Of a stretch of 64,000 nucleotides of DNA, positions 1 to 8,140 are shown piece by piece. The position numbers were made by a program, and so were the translations under genes. How positions within the stretch are numbered: the first letter of the stretch is position 1; every line of letters starts with the position of its first letter. Under the pieces are notes generated by a model. It made no database searches. It saw only the letters and a program-made list of their open reading frames with translations, and was not told the origin of the DNA. Source of the stretch: JADHLJ01 sp038146985 (GTDB lineage: Bacteria; Pseudomonadota; Alphaproteobacteria; Thalassobaculales; Thalassobaculaceae); the NCBI GenBank assembly GCA_038146985.1, contig JAYQSQ010000011.1:248001-312000 (forward strand). Direction: 5' to 3'.

Positions 1-762
1 GAGCACCAGACCCAGTTCTCCGGCCGGGCGATCCAGCAGATCTACCACGTCGATTTCTATAACCAGGGCGGGGTCAAGGTCGCCGAATGCGACAGCTGGT
101 GCTTCCGGACCGAGCGTGACACGGCGCGCGAGAAGGGCACGAAATACACCGAGGTCAAAGCGCGCGGCGAGAAGCGCTACACCGACGCGGAACTGGCGGA
201 GATCTTCCAAGGCTATGCCGGCGAGGAAATCCGCGGCGCCACGCCGCGCTATTGGGAGGACACGGCGGTCGGCGAAAAGCTGCCCCGGATGGTGAAGGGG
301 CCGATGACCGTGACCGGCTTCATCGCCTTCGCCCAGGGTTGGGGCGGGCTCTACATCCGCGCCAACAAGCTCGCCTGGAAGCAGATCTCGCGCCATGGCG
401 GGCTCGGCATTCCGAACCGTTTCAATATCCCCGACTGCCCGGAACGGGTGCACTGGGAGCAGGAATTCGCCTACAAGGTCGGCGCGCCGGGTGCCTACGA
501 TTACGGACCGGAGCGGTGCTCCTGGATGACCCATCACATGACCAACTGGATCGGCGACGATGGCTTCCTGATCAACTCCAAGACCAAGATCCGCCGCCAC
601 AATCCCGAGGGCGATACGCTGTTCATCGACGGCGCGGTGACCGGTAAGTTCGAGAAAGACGGCGACGGCTATGTCGAAGTTACCCACGAGGCCCGCAACC
701 AGGACGGCGAGCTCTCGATCCTGGGGACGGCCGTGGCGCGGCTGCCGAGGAAGGGCAAGTAA
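1..762 (+). CDS. MaoC/FAS1-like two-hotdog dehydratase, 3' part
   Basis: The frame is open from the first base of the window to a TAA at 760-762, giving 253 residues; the start lies upstream. The visible part holds the end of one hotdog domain and then a second unit beginning near the segment RYWEDTAVGEKLP, followed by a conserved helix region (TGFIAFAQGWGG). This arrangement is typical of MaoC/FAS1-like dehydratases that hydrate enoyl-CoA esters. It is followed on the same strand by a crotonase-fold gene and an acyl-CoA dehydrogenase, so a role in acyl-CoA degradation is likely. The substrate cannot be read from the sequence. Confidence 0.8.
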   Translation, partial: EHQTQFSGRAIQQIYHVDFYNQGGVKVAECDSWCFRTERDTAREKGTKYTEVKARGEKRYTDAELAEIFQGYAGEEIRGATPRYWEDTAVGEKLPRMVKGPMTVTGFIAFAQGWGGLYIRANKLAWKQISRHGGLGIPNRFNIPDCPERVHWEQEFAYKVGAPGAYDYGPERCSWMTHHMTNWIGDDGFLINSKTKIRRHNPEGDTLFIDGAVTGKFEKDGDGYVEVTHEARNQDGELSILGTAVARLPRKGK

Positions 763-814
763 ACGACGGCAAGACGAAGGTTTAACGAGCTCTTATAAAG
801 GTGCCGTCACGCTC

Positions 815-966
815 CCTGGTCGCCGTCGCCCTGGCGAACGGCAGGGCCCTGATACAGACCTGTCCTCCAGCTTCGGTTCCTAATTTGTTTGGCTCAACGA
901 AAGTCCAACCGGTCACGCTGCACCACCGGAGCATGGCCCTGTCGTTCGCCAGGGCGACGGTCAGGT
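815..966. repeat. Inverted repeat, about 30-bp arms
   Basis: The left arm (about 815-851) and right arm (about 932-966) are reverse complements over about 30 bases with a few mismatches and a small gap. The shared core is CCGTCGCCCTGGCGAACG. Each arm can also fold alone (CCCTG pairing with CAGGG around GCGAACGG). The arms are about 80 bases apart. This resembles a pair of REP-type palindromes in head-to-head orientation. Its sequence differs from the CCCCGAC-type units elsewhere in the window. Confidence 0.6.
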
Positions 967-993
967 CTCTACGTGTTGTCTGTCCAATACCTA

Positions 994-1020
994 GTATTCC
1001 CGACCTTCGTCGGGGATACG
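994..1020. repeat. Single palindromic unit of the CCCCGAC repeat family
   Basis: An 11-bp stem (GTATTCCCGAC against GTCGGGGATAC, one mismatch as DNA, a possible G-U pair in RNA) surrounds the loop CTTC. The same core and loop occur at the right end of the 17.1-kb element, and the stem's GTCGGGGATAC side is shared with the 53.2-kb element in inverse orientation. Here only one of the two palindromes is present, so it is a solo unit or a remnant. Confidence 0.6.
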
Positions 1021-1164
1021 ATTGGATATCGCAATGCTCGTTTTCCGCAGATCAATGATACTTCCGCCTGGGCGCAAGGCCGCCACGAACGCGGGGCATG
1101 ACCACGGCGCGCCGATCCTCTAAAACCAGGAGGATGCCGAAACCGTCACGTCAGGGGAATCCCG

Positions 1165-1974
1165 ATGCCGCTCGACCCGTCCAAATACCAGCAGCTCCAG
1201 CTAGACCGGCCCGCCGACAAAGTGTTGCGGATCACGTTCAACCGGCCGGAGACCTACAACTCGCTGGATTCCGTCGGGCATCGCGAGCTTGCGTATATCT
1301 GGCGCGACATCGACGATGATCCGACCATCAACGCGGTGATCCTGACCGGGGCGGGCAAGGCGTTCTCGTCGGGCGGCGATTTCGGCATGATCAAGAAGAT
1401 CATCGACGACTATGACGAGCGCGCCAACGCCTGGAAGGAGGCGCGGGACCTTGTCTACAACATCATCAATTGCTCGAAGCCCATTGTCTCGGCCCTGAAC
1501 GGGGTGGCGGTCGGCGCGGGTCTGGTCGCCGGGCTTTTGGCCGATGTCTCGATCGCCGGCAAGCGCGCCAAGATCGTCGACGGGCACACGCGGCTGGGGG
1601 TCGCTGCCGGCGATTCCGCCGTGATCAACTGGCCGCTGCTCTGCGGCATGGCCAAGGCCAAGTACCTGCTGCTGACCTGCGAGCCGGTCAGCGGCGAGGA
1701 GGCCGAGCGGATCGGCCTGGTCTCGCTCTGCGTGGAGGATGACGAGCTTCAGGACAAGGCCCTGGAAATCGCCACCAAACTGGCGGGCGGCGCACAGAGC
1801 GCGATCCGCTGGACCAAATACGCCCTCAACCAGTGGTACCGCATGGCCGGGCCGGCTTTCGATACCTCCACCGCGCTGGAAATGCTCGGCTTTACCGGTC
1901 CCGAGGCGCGGGAAGGCCTCGCCGCGCTTCTGGAGAAACGCAAGCCCGACTTCCCCAAGGACAGCCCGGTTTAA
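1165..1974 (+). CDS. Enoyl-CoA hydratase/isomerase (crotonase) family protein
   Basis: The product has 269 residues and spans a full crotonase fold. The oxyanion-hole segment AFSSGGD lies at about 66-72, a second glycine-rich segment (GVAVGAG) at 113-119, and the typical C-terminal EGLAALLEKRKPDF near the end. The two glutamates used by classical enoyl-CoA hydratases appear to be missing: alignment by eye puts Val at about 121 and His at about 141. Plain hydratase activity is therefore doubtful, and isomerase, hydrolase or another crotonase chemistry is possible. The start is the ATG following a purine-rich stretch (AGGGGAA). A Nudix gene follows 12 bases downstream. Confidence 0.85.
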   Translation: MPLDPSKYQQLQLDRPADKVLRITFNRPETYNSLDSVGHRELAYIWRDIDDDPTINAVILTGAGKAFSSGGDFGMIKKIIDDYDERANAWKEARDLVYNIINCSKPIVSALNGVAVGAGLVAGLLADVSIAGKRAKIVDGHTRLGVAAGDSAVINWPLLCGMAKAKYLLLTCEPVSGEEAERIGLVSLCVEDDELQDKALEIATKLAGGAQSAIRWTKYALNQWYRMAGPAFDTSTALEMLGFTGPEAREGLAALLEKRKPDFPKDSPV

Positions 1975-1986
1975 GGAGCCGACCTG

Positions 1987-2826
1987 ATGAGCGCCAACGA
2001 CAAGCCCTTCACGCCGGTCACCCCGGTGCCGGCGGCGACGGTGATGATGCTGCGGGACACGGCCGACGGGATTGAGGTTCTGATGGTGGAACGGACCCGA
2101 GAGGCGGACTTCGCCGGCGGCGCGCTGCTGTTCCCCGGCGGCAAGGTCGACGACGCGGACCACGACGTGATCCGGTCCGGGCGCTGCGCCCTGCCGCCGG
2201 ATCTCCCCGATGACCGCCGGGCGATCCGCATCGCCGGCGTGCGCGAGGTCTTCGAGGAGGCGAACATCCTGTTCGCCCGCGAGATGGGCTCGACCGCGCT
2301 GATCTCGGAAGACCGTGCGGAGGCGTTGAGCCAGAAGTACCGCAAGCCGCTGCTGGACAACGAGATCGGCCTCAACGACATCGCCGAGGCCGAGAACCTG
2401 CAGATCGCCAGCGACCGGCTGGTACCCTTCGCCCACTGGATCACCCCGGTCAGAAGCAAGCGCCGTTTCGACACGCATTTTATGGTGGCAAGGGCACCCA
2501 AGGACCAGCTCGCCCACCATGACGGCTGGGAGACCTTGGGAACGATCTGGATCAAGCCGCTGGCCGCGATCGCCGATGCCGAGGCGGACCGCCGGCGCGT
2601 GGTCTTTCCGACCCGGATGAACCTGAAGAAGGTCGCCGAGTCTCCGACCGCCGATGAAGCCGTCGCGCGCGCCGCGAAGACACCGATCGTCTCGGTCCTT
2701 CCGGTCTCGAAGGAAGTCGACGGCAAGCGGTTCATCAAGATCCCCATCGAGGCCGGCTACGGCATTTCAGAGGCCACCGTCGACTACACGGCCTCGGACC
2801 AACCGCCGCCGCTGCCTAAATCCTAG
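1987..2826 (+). CDS. NUDT19-like Nudix hydrolase (probable CoA/acyl-CoA diphosphatase)
   Basis: The product has 279 residues. The Nudix box is split: the GGKVDD part lies near residues 50-56 and the REVFEEANIL part near 85-94, with an insert of about 25 residues between them. This extended box is characteristic of the NUDT19/RP2p group, whose studied members cleave CoA and acyl-CoA. A good ribosome-binding site (AAGGAG) precedes the ATG. The position between a crotonase and an acyl-CoA dehydrogenase fits a CoA-linked role. Substrate is inferred from family and context only. Confidence 0.8.
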   Translation: MSANDKPFTPVTPVPAATVMMLRDTADGIEVLMVERTREADFAGGALLFPGGKVDDADHDVIRSGRCALPPDLPDDRRAIRIAGVREVFEEANILFAREMGSTALISEDRAEALSQKYRKPLLDNEIGLNDIAEAENLQIASDRLVPFAHWITPVRSKRRFDTHFMVARAPKDQLAHHDGWETLGTIWIKPLAAIADAEADRRRVVFPTRMNLKKVAESPTADEAVARAAKTPIVSVLPVSKEVDGKRFIKIPIEAGYGISEATVDYTASDQPPPLPKS

Positions 2827-2870
2827 ACCCGCGCCGCGCGGCGAACGAAGACAACCTGGAGAGTTGAGCC

Positions 2871-4037
2871 ATGGATTTCGCGCTCACCGACGAACAGCAG
2901 ACCATCCGCGACACCATCCTTCGGATCGCCGCCGATTTCGGCGACGACTACTGGCTGGAGAAGGATTCCAAGGGCGGCTTTCCCAACGAGTTCTACAAGG
3001 CCTTCGCCGATGACGGCTGGCTCGGCATCGCCATGCCGGAGAAGTACGGCGGCGCCGGGCTCGGCATCACCGAGGCGGCGCTGATGATGCAGGCGGTCGC
3101 GGAATCCGGCGCCGGGATGAGCGGCGCCTCGGCCCTGCATATGAACATCTTCGGTCTCAAGCCCGTGGAGATCTTCGGCAACGAGGAACAGCGCCAGCGC
3201 TTCCTGCCGCCGCTGATCCAGGGAACCGAGAAAGCCTGCTTCGCGGTCACCGAGCCGAATGTCGGTCTCGACACCACCAAGCTGAAGACCAAGGCGACGC
3301 CGGACGGCAACGGCTATGTGGTGAACGGCTCAAAGATCTGGATCTCCACCGCCCAGGTCGCGGACAAGGTTCTGCTGCTGACCCGCACCACCGATATCGA
3401 GGACGTCAAGAAACCGACCGAGGGCTTGACCCTGTTCTATACCGATCTCGACCGCGACCGGGTCGAGGTGCGCGAGATCGACAAGATGGGCCGCAAGGCG
3501 GTTGACAGCAACATGCTGTTCATCGACGGCCTCAAGGTTCCCGTCGAGGACCGCATCGGCGAGGAAGGCATGGGCTTCCGCTATATCCTGGAAGGCATGA
3601 ATCCGGAACGCATCCTGATCGCCGCCGAAGCCATCGGCATCGGCCGCGCGGCGCTCGCCCGGGCCAGTCAATACGCCAAGGAGCGTATCGTCTTCGGCCG
3701 TCCGATCGGCCAGAACCAGGGCATTCAGCACCCGCTCGCCAAATGCTGGGCGGAGCTGGAAGCGGCGAACCTGATGGCGATGAAGGCGGCCTGGCTGTTC
3801 GATTCCGGTCAGCCCTGCGGCGCCGAGGCCAACGCCGCCAAGTATCTCGGCGCCGAGGCGGGCTTCGAGGCCTGCCAGACAGCCGTGATGACGCATGGCG
3901 GCTTCGGTTACGCCAAGGAATATCAGGTCGAGCGCTATCTGCGCGAGGTCATGGTCACCCGCATCGCCCCAATCAGCCCGCAACTGGTGCTGAGCTTCCT
4001 CGCCGAACGGGTTCTGGGACTGCCGAAGTCATATTGA
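2871..4037 (+). CDS. Acyl-CoA dehydrogenase
   Basis: A 388-residue FAD flavoprotein of normal family length, predicted to oxidise an acyl-CoA to the 2-enoyl-CoA. Visible signatures are the FAD/substrate segment CFAVTEPNVG, the WIST motif after GSKI, and the C-terminal THGGFGYAKEYQVERYLRE. The usual catalytic glutamate near the C-terminus (EGT-type motif) is not present. Instead a glutamate in NPERILIAAE at about residue 246 matches the position used by isovaleryl-CoA-dehydrogenase-type enzymes. A GAGAG ribosome-binding site precedes the ATG. It ends 6 bases from the stop of the convergent gene. Confidence 0.88.
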   Translation: MDFALTDEQQTIRDTILRIAADFGDDYWLEKDSKGGFPNEFYKAFADDGWLGIAMPEKYGGAGLGITEAALMMQAVAESGAGMSGASALHMNIFGLKPVEIFGNEEQRQRFLPPLIQGTEKACFAVTEPNVGLDTTKLKTKATPDGNGYVVNGSKIWISTAQVADKVLLLTRTTDIEDVKKPTEGLTLFYTDLDRDRVEVREIDKMGRKAVDSNMLFIDGLKVPVEDRIGEEGMGFRYILEGMNPERILIAAEAIGIGRAALARASQYAKERIVFGRPIGQNQGIQHPLAKCWAELEAANLMAMKAAWLFDSGQPCGAEANAAKYLGAEAGFEACQTAVMTHGGFGYAKEYQVERYLREVMVTRIAPISPQLVLSFLAERVLGLPKSY

Positions 4038-4043
4038 CGCGGC

Positions 4044-5210
4044 TCACGCATACTCGCCCAGCTTCCGCCGGGCGATGACCATGCGGTGGACCTCGGTCGG
4101 GCCTTCGTAGATCCGGGCGAGGCGGACCCTCTGACTCATGATCGCGAACGGCATCTCGCGGGCCATGCCCATGGCGCCGAAGCTCTGCATGGCGTTGTCC
4201 AGCACCTCGGTCGCCATTTCGGTGGCGAAGACCTTGATCATCGAGGCCTCGGTGCGCACGTCGGCGCCGGCATCCTGCTTGCGCGCCGCGTCCATGACCA
4301 TCAGCCTCGTGGCGTGAATCTTCGTGGCGGCGTCGGCGACCCACCACTGGATCGCCTGGCGCTCGCTGAGCCGCACGCCGAAAGTCTCGCGCTGGGAGGT
4401 ATGCTCGCACATCATCTTGAGCGCGCGCTCGGCCATGCCGACGCACATGGCGCCCATCTCCAGGCGGCGCACCGTCAGGCGCTTCTGCATCGGCGCGAAG
4501 CCCTGGCCGACCCCGCCCAGGACCTGGCTGTCCTTCAGGCGCAGATTGTCCATCACCAGCTCGTAGGTGCGGTGGCCGCCGAGCATCGGGATCTCGCGCT
4601 CGATGATGAAACCCGGCGTGTCGCGCTCGACGATGAAGGCGGTGATGCCGCCGCGTGCGCCCTTGCCGGGATCGGTGACCGCCATCAGGATGATGAAGTC
4701 CGAGCTCGGCACATTCGAGACCCAGACCTTGCGCCCGTTGATCACCCATTCGTCGCCCTCGCGGACCGCGCGGGTCTTCATCTGCGCCGGATCGCCACCG
4801 GCGCCAGGCTCGGAAATGGCGATGCAGGACCGCATCTCGCCCTGGGCGTAGGGTTCCATGTATTTGTAACGCTGCTCCGGGCTCGCGACCGCCTCAAGCA
4901 TATGCAGGTTCGGCGAGTCCGGCGGAAAGATGAAGGGCGTGACCGTGCCCTTCAGCTTTTCCTCGATCGCCATCATCACCGGCGTGCTGAGCGCGACGCC
5001 CCCCATCTCCTCCGGCGCGTCGAGCGCCCACAGCCCCAGCTCCTTGCACTTGGCCCTGAGCGGGGCCTCCTCCTCGTCGGTCAGCGCATGCTCGCCGCCC
5101 GCCGCCTCGCGGTCCATCACCAGCTTTTCCAGCGGCATCAACTCGTTCTCGACGAATTTCTCGACCAGATCGATGATCATCATTTCTTCGTCGGAAAAAT
5201 CGAAACCCAT
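4044..5210 (-). CDS. Acyl-CoA dehydrogenase
   Basis: A 388-residue FAD-dependent acyl-CoA dehydrogenase read from the opposite strand. It shows AISEPGAGGDP (FAD and substrate binding), KVWVSN, and the C-terminal YEGPTEVHRMVIARR, which contains the usual catalytic glutamate position. The sequence is not a close copy of the neighbour at 2871-4037, so the two probably act on different acyl-CoAs. It looks like the ACAD10/11-type subgroup by overall pattern, but this is a weak call. The gene is convergent with its neighbour and has no obvious operon partner downstream. Confidence 0.87.
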   Translation of the reverse strand: MGFDFSDEEMMIIDLVEKFVENELMPLEKLVMDREAAGGEHALTDEEEAPLRAKCKELGLWALDAPEEMGGVALSTPVMMAIEEKLKGTVTPFIFPPDSPNLHMLEAVASPEQRYKYMEPYAQGEMRSCIAISEPGAGGDPAQMKTRAVREGDEWVINGRKVWVSNVPSSDFIILMAVTDPGKGARGGITAFIVERDTPGFIIEREIPMLGGHRTYELVMDNLRLKDSQVLGGVGQGFAPMQKRLTVRRLEMGAMCVGMAERALKMMCEHTSQRETFGVRLSERQAIQWWVADAATKIHATRLMVMDAARKQDAGADVRTEASMIKVFATEMATEVLDNAMQSFGAMGMAREMPFAIMSQRVRLARIYEGPTEVHRMVIARRKLGEYA

Positions 5211-5279
5211 GGTCTTGCCCCTCGGAATTTTGCAGAACTTTGCGTGAAAACGCCCGGAACGTAGCTGGCTCCCGGCGGC

Positions 5280-6647
5280 CTAAAGCCCCAGATCCCGTTG
5301 CGTCAGATCGATGGCCAGCCGTGCCCGCTCCACCAGCAAATCAACCTCGGCCCGGGTGATCACCAGCGGCGGCGAGAGCACCATGCCGTCGCGGACAGCC
5401 CGCATCATCAGGCCGTTCCGTACGCTGTGATTGCGGCAGAGGGTGCCGGTATCCCCCTCGGGTTCGAAGAACACCGGCCCGTCCTTGTCACGCACCAGTT
5501 CGACCGCCGCGATGAGGCCGACGCCGCGCACCTCGCCGACCAGAGGATGATCCTCGAGGGTTCTGAGCGCCGCCTGGAAATACGGCCCGATATCGGAGGC
5601 CACCCGCTCGACCAGACCTTCTTCCTCGATGATCGCGATATTCTCCAGCGCCACCCTGGCGGCGACGGGATGACCGGAATAGGTAAAGCCATGGAAGAAC
5701 TCGCCGCCCTCCTCGATCAGGACATCGGCGACGCGCGTTCCCACCATCACCGCCGAGATCGGCATGTAGCCGGACGACAGCCCTGGCCAGGGTCATGAAA
5801 TCCGGCCGAATATCGAAGGTGTCGGCGCCGAACCAGCGCCCGGTGCGCCCGAACCCGCAGATCACCTCGTCACAGATCAGCAGCACGTCATGGGCCCGGC
5901 AGATCCGCTGGATTTCGGGGAAATACGTGCTCGGCGGAATCAGAACCCGCCGGCGCCCTGGATCGGCTCGGCGATGAAGGCGGCGATCCGGTCGGCGCCC
6001 AGCTCCAGGATCTTGTCCTCGAGCGCCCGGGCCGCTTCGAGCCCGAACTCCTCCGCCGTCATGTTGCCCGCGTCGCGATAGGTATAGGGCGAGCGGATAT
6101 GAACATAGTCCGGCAACGGCAGGCCGCCCTGGCCATGCATGGCCGCCATCCCGCCGAGGCTCACCGCCACACCGGTGCTGCCGTGATAGGCATATTCGCG
6201 GCTGACGATGATGCTCTTGTCGGGCTTGCCCTTCAGGGCCCAGTAATGCCTGACCATCCGCACGATCGTGTCGTTCGCCTCGGAACCGGAATTCGCGAAG
6301 AACGCCCGGTCGAGTCCCGGCGGGGTCAGCGCGGCGAGCTTCGCCGCCAGTTCCGTGGCCGGCGGCGTCGTGCTGCGGAAGAACGTGTTGTAGAAGGGTA
6401 GCTCGATCATCTGCCGGCGCGCGGCATCGGCCAGCCTTTCGCGGCCATAGCCGACATTGACGCACCAAAGCCCGGCCATGCCGTCGAGAATGGCATTGCC
6501 GTCCGAATCCCAGAGGGTCGAGCCTTCGGCCCGCACGATCACGCGCGAGCCCTCCTGGTTCAGATCCTTGGTGTCGGTGAAGGGATGCCAGTGATGCGCC
6601 GCATCCATCTCCTGCCAGGCGGCGGTATCATTGTAATCGACAGACAT
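5280..6647 (-). pseudogene. Class III aminotransferase (putrescine/omega-amino type), two frame breaks
   Basis: The protein reads in three pieces. The N-terminal 235 residues (HWHPFTDTKDL, FFANSGSEANDT, AYHGSTG, AEPIQGAGG) occupy 5940-6647. A middle piece (ICDEVICGFGRTG, DFMTLA) is in another frame, and the C-terminal 161 residues (5280-5765) return to the first frame. The first break is at a C run at 5946-5948 (one base lost). The second is at about 5779-5785 (two bases lost), exactly where the PLP-lysine motif AKGLSSGY should be. The net loss is three bases. The family makes aldehydes from omega-amino acids and polyamines, fitting the adjacent ligase and oxidase genes. It may be a true pseudogene or a consensus error. 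Confidence 0.8.
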
Positions 6648-6683
6648 GGCATCAAGTCTCCCGGCGCGGGCTCGGCCGGCGCA

Positions 6684-8027
6684 TCACACGTTCAACAACA
6701 GGAACTCGCGTTCCCACGGGCTGATCACCTTGAGGTATTCCTCGTTCTCGGCTTCCTTGATCGCGGTCAGCACGGTAACGAAACGCTGTCCGAGAACCTC
6801 TTTCAGCGCCTTGGCCCGGGACAGCCGCTGCAGCCCGTCCTCGAGATGACGGGGCAGTCCGATCGGCAGTTTGTACGCCGACCCCTCGACCGGCCGCGAC
6901 GGCTCGATCTTCTCCACCATGCCGAGATAACCGCAGGCGAGCGATGCCGCAATCGCGAGATACGGGTTGGCATCGGCACCGGCGAGCCGATTCTCGACGC
7001 GCCGGCTCTCGGCCCCGGAAACCGGCACCCGCAGCCCGGTCGTGCGGTTGTCGTAGCCCCAATGCACGTTGATCGGCGCATCGGAATCCCGCACCAGCCG
7101 ACGGTAGGAATTGACATAGGGCGCAAGCAGCGGCATCGCCGCCGGCAGATACTTGCGCGAGCCGCCGATGAAGTGACGCAGCGCGTCGGTGTCGCGCCCC
7201 TCCTCGTCGGCGAAAATGTTCCGGCCGGTCGCCATGTCGTGCACGCTCTGGTGCACATGCAAGGCGCTGCCGGGCTCGCGCTGCATCGGCTTGGCCATGA
7301 AGGTCGCGTAGACCTTGTGATCGAGCGCGGTCTGGCGCACCGTCCGCTTGAACAGAAACGCTTGGTCGGCCAGTTCCATCGCGTCGCCGTGGTTGAAGTT
7401 GATCTCCATCTGCGCGGCGCCGGCCTCGTGGGTGAGGGTATCGATATCGATCCCCTGGGCCTCGCAATGGTCGTAGATGTCCTCGAATAGCGGATCAAAC
7501 TCGTTTACCGCATCGATGCCATAGGCCTGGCGCGCGGTTTCGGGGCGTCCGGACCGGCCGATCGGCGCCTCCAGCGGATAGTCCGGATCCTCGTTGACTT
7601 TGACGAGGAAGAATTCAAGCTCCGGCGCCACGACCGGTCGCCAACCGCGTTCGGCGTAGAGATCAAGAACCCGGCGCAAGACGTGGCGCGGCGCAATATC
7701 CACCGGACTGCCGTCGAAGTAGTAGGGATCGTGGATGATCTGCGCGGCCGGCTCGTCGTACCAGGGGATCGCCCGAACGGTCTCGGCGACCGGGGCCAGA
7801 TAAACATCGCTCACCCGCTCGTCGGTCTCGCGCTCGTCCGCATAGGTGCCGGTGACGGTCTGCACGAAGATGCTTTCCGGCAATCTCAGGCCGCGCTCCC
7901 CCATGGTCGACAGGAACTTGTTCGCCGGCAGGATCTTGCCGCGCGGAATCCCGGCGATGTCCGAAACCATGCACTCCACCTCGGTGATCCGATGCTCGGT
8001 GAACCAGTCGGCAAGGTCGATGCTCAT
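6684..8027 (-). CDS. Glutamine synthetase family protein (gamma-glutamylpolyamine synthetase-like)
   Basis: A 447-residue glutamine-synthetase fold. Key segments are the N-terminal MVSDIAGIPRGK, the metal-ligand segment ELEFFLV, EINFNHGDAMELAD, FMAKPM, the ATP-site segment ALHVHQS, and NRTTGLRVP. This pattern and length match PuuA/GlnA3-type enzymes that join glutamate to putrescine or other amines. The ATG at 8025-8027 was chosen because homologous sequence begins with MSIDLADWF; a longer frame reaches 8120 but its extension is arginine-rich and unlike the family. It probably shares a divergent promoter region with the second ligase gene. Confidence 0.85.
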   Translation of the reverse strand: MSIDLADWFTEHRITEVECMVSDIAGIPRGKILPANKFLSTMGERGLRLPESIFVQTVTGTYADERETDERVSDVYLAPVAETVRAIPWYDEPAAQIIHDPYYFDGSPVDIAPRHVLRRVLDLYAERGWRPVVAPELEFFLVKVNEDPDYPLEAPIGRSGRPETARQAYGIDAVNEFDPLFEDIYDHCEAQGIDIDTLTHEAGAAQMEINFNHGDAMELADQAFLFKRTVRQTALDHKVYATFMAKPMQREPGSALHVHQSVHDMATGRNIFADEEGRDTDALRHFIGGSRKYLPAAMPLLAPYVNSYRRLVRDSDAPINVHWGYDNRTTGLRVPVSGAESRRVENRLAGADANPYLAIAASLACGYLGMVEKIEPSRPVEGSAYKLPIGLPRHLEDGLQRLSRAKALKEVLGQRFVTVLTAIKEAENEEYLKVISPWEREFLLLNV

Positions 8028-8105
8028 GGTGAACGCCAGGAAGTGGATCGCGCGTCGGCGACGGTGTGGCCGCCTGTCGCGTGATGCCGTTCTACGGTAT
8101 AGGAC

Positions 8106-8120
8106 TTGTTGCGACAACAA
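8106..8120. promoter_or_regulatory. Perfect palindrome, candidate operator between divergent ligase genes
   Basis: TTGTTG-CGA-CAACAA is a perfect 6-bp inverted repeat with a 3-base centre. It lies in the 113-bp region between two divergently transcribed polyamine-type glutamine synthetase genes, 21 bases before the rightward ATG. The position suits a repressor site controlling one or both genes. No cognate regulator gene is adjacent, so the binding protein is unknown. Confidence 0.5.
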
Positions 8121-8140
8121 CCCTTGAGACTAGAACATTC

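Larger units (their letters stand above)
763..1164. other. 402-bp intergenic gap with palindromic repeats
   Basis: No convincing gene is present. The short open frames here have no recognisable product. The gap holds a long inverted repeat (815-966) and a single palindromic unit (994-1020), described separately. A weak purine-rich site lies just before the gene starting at 1165. Confidence 0.6.

Noticed and set aside
1201..2520. 439-residue open frame on the minus strand
   Set aside because: It is antisense to the crotonase and Nudix genes, which have clear motifs and ribosome-binding sites.
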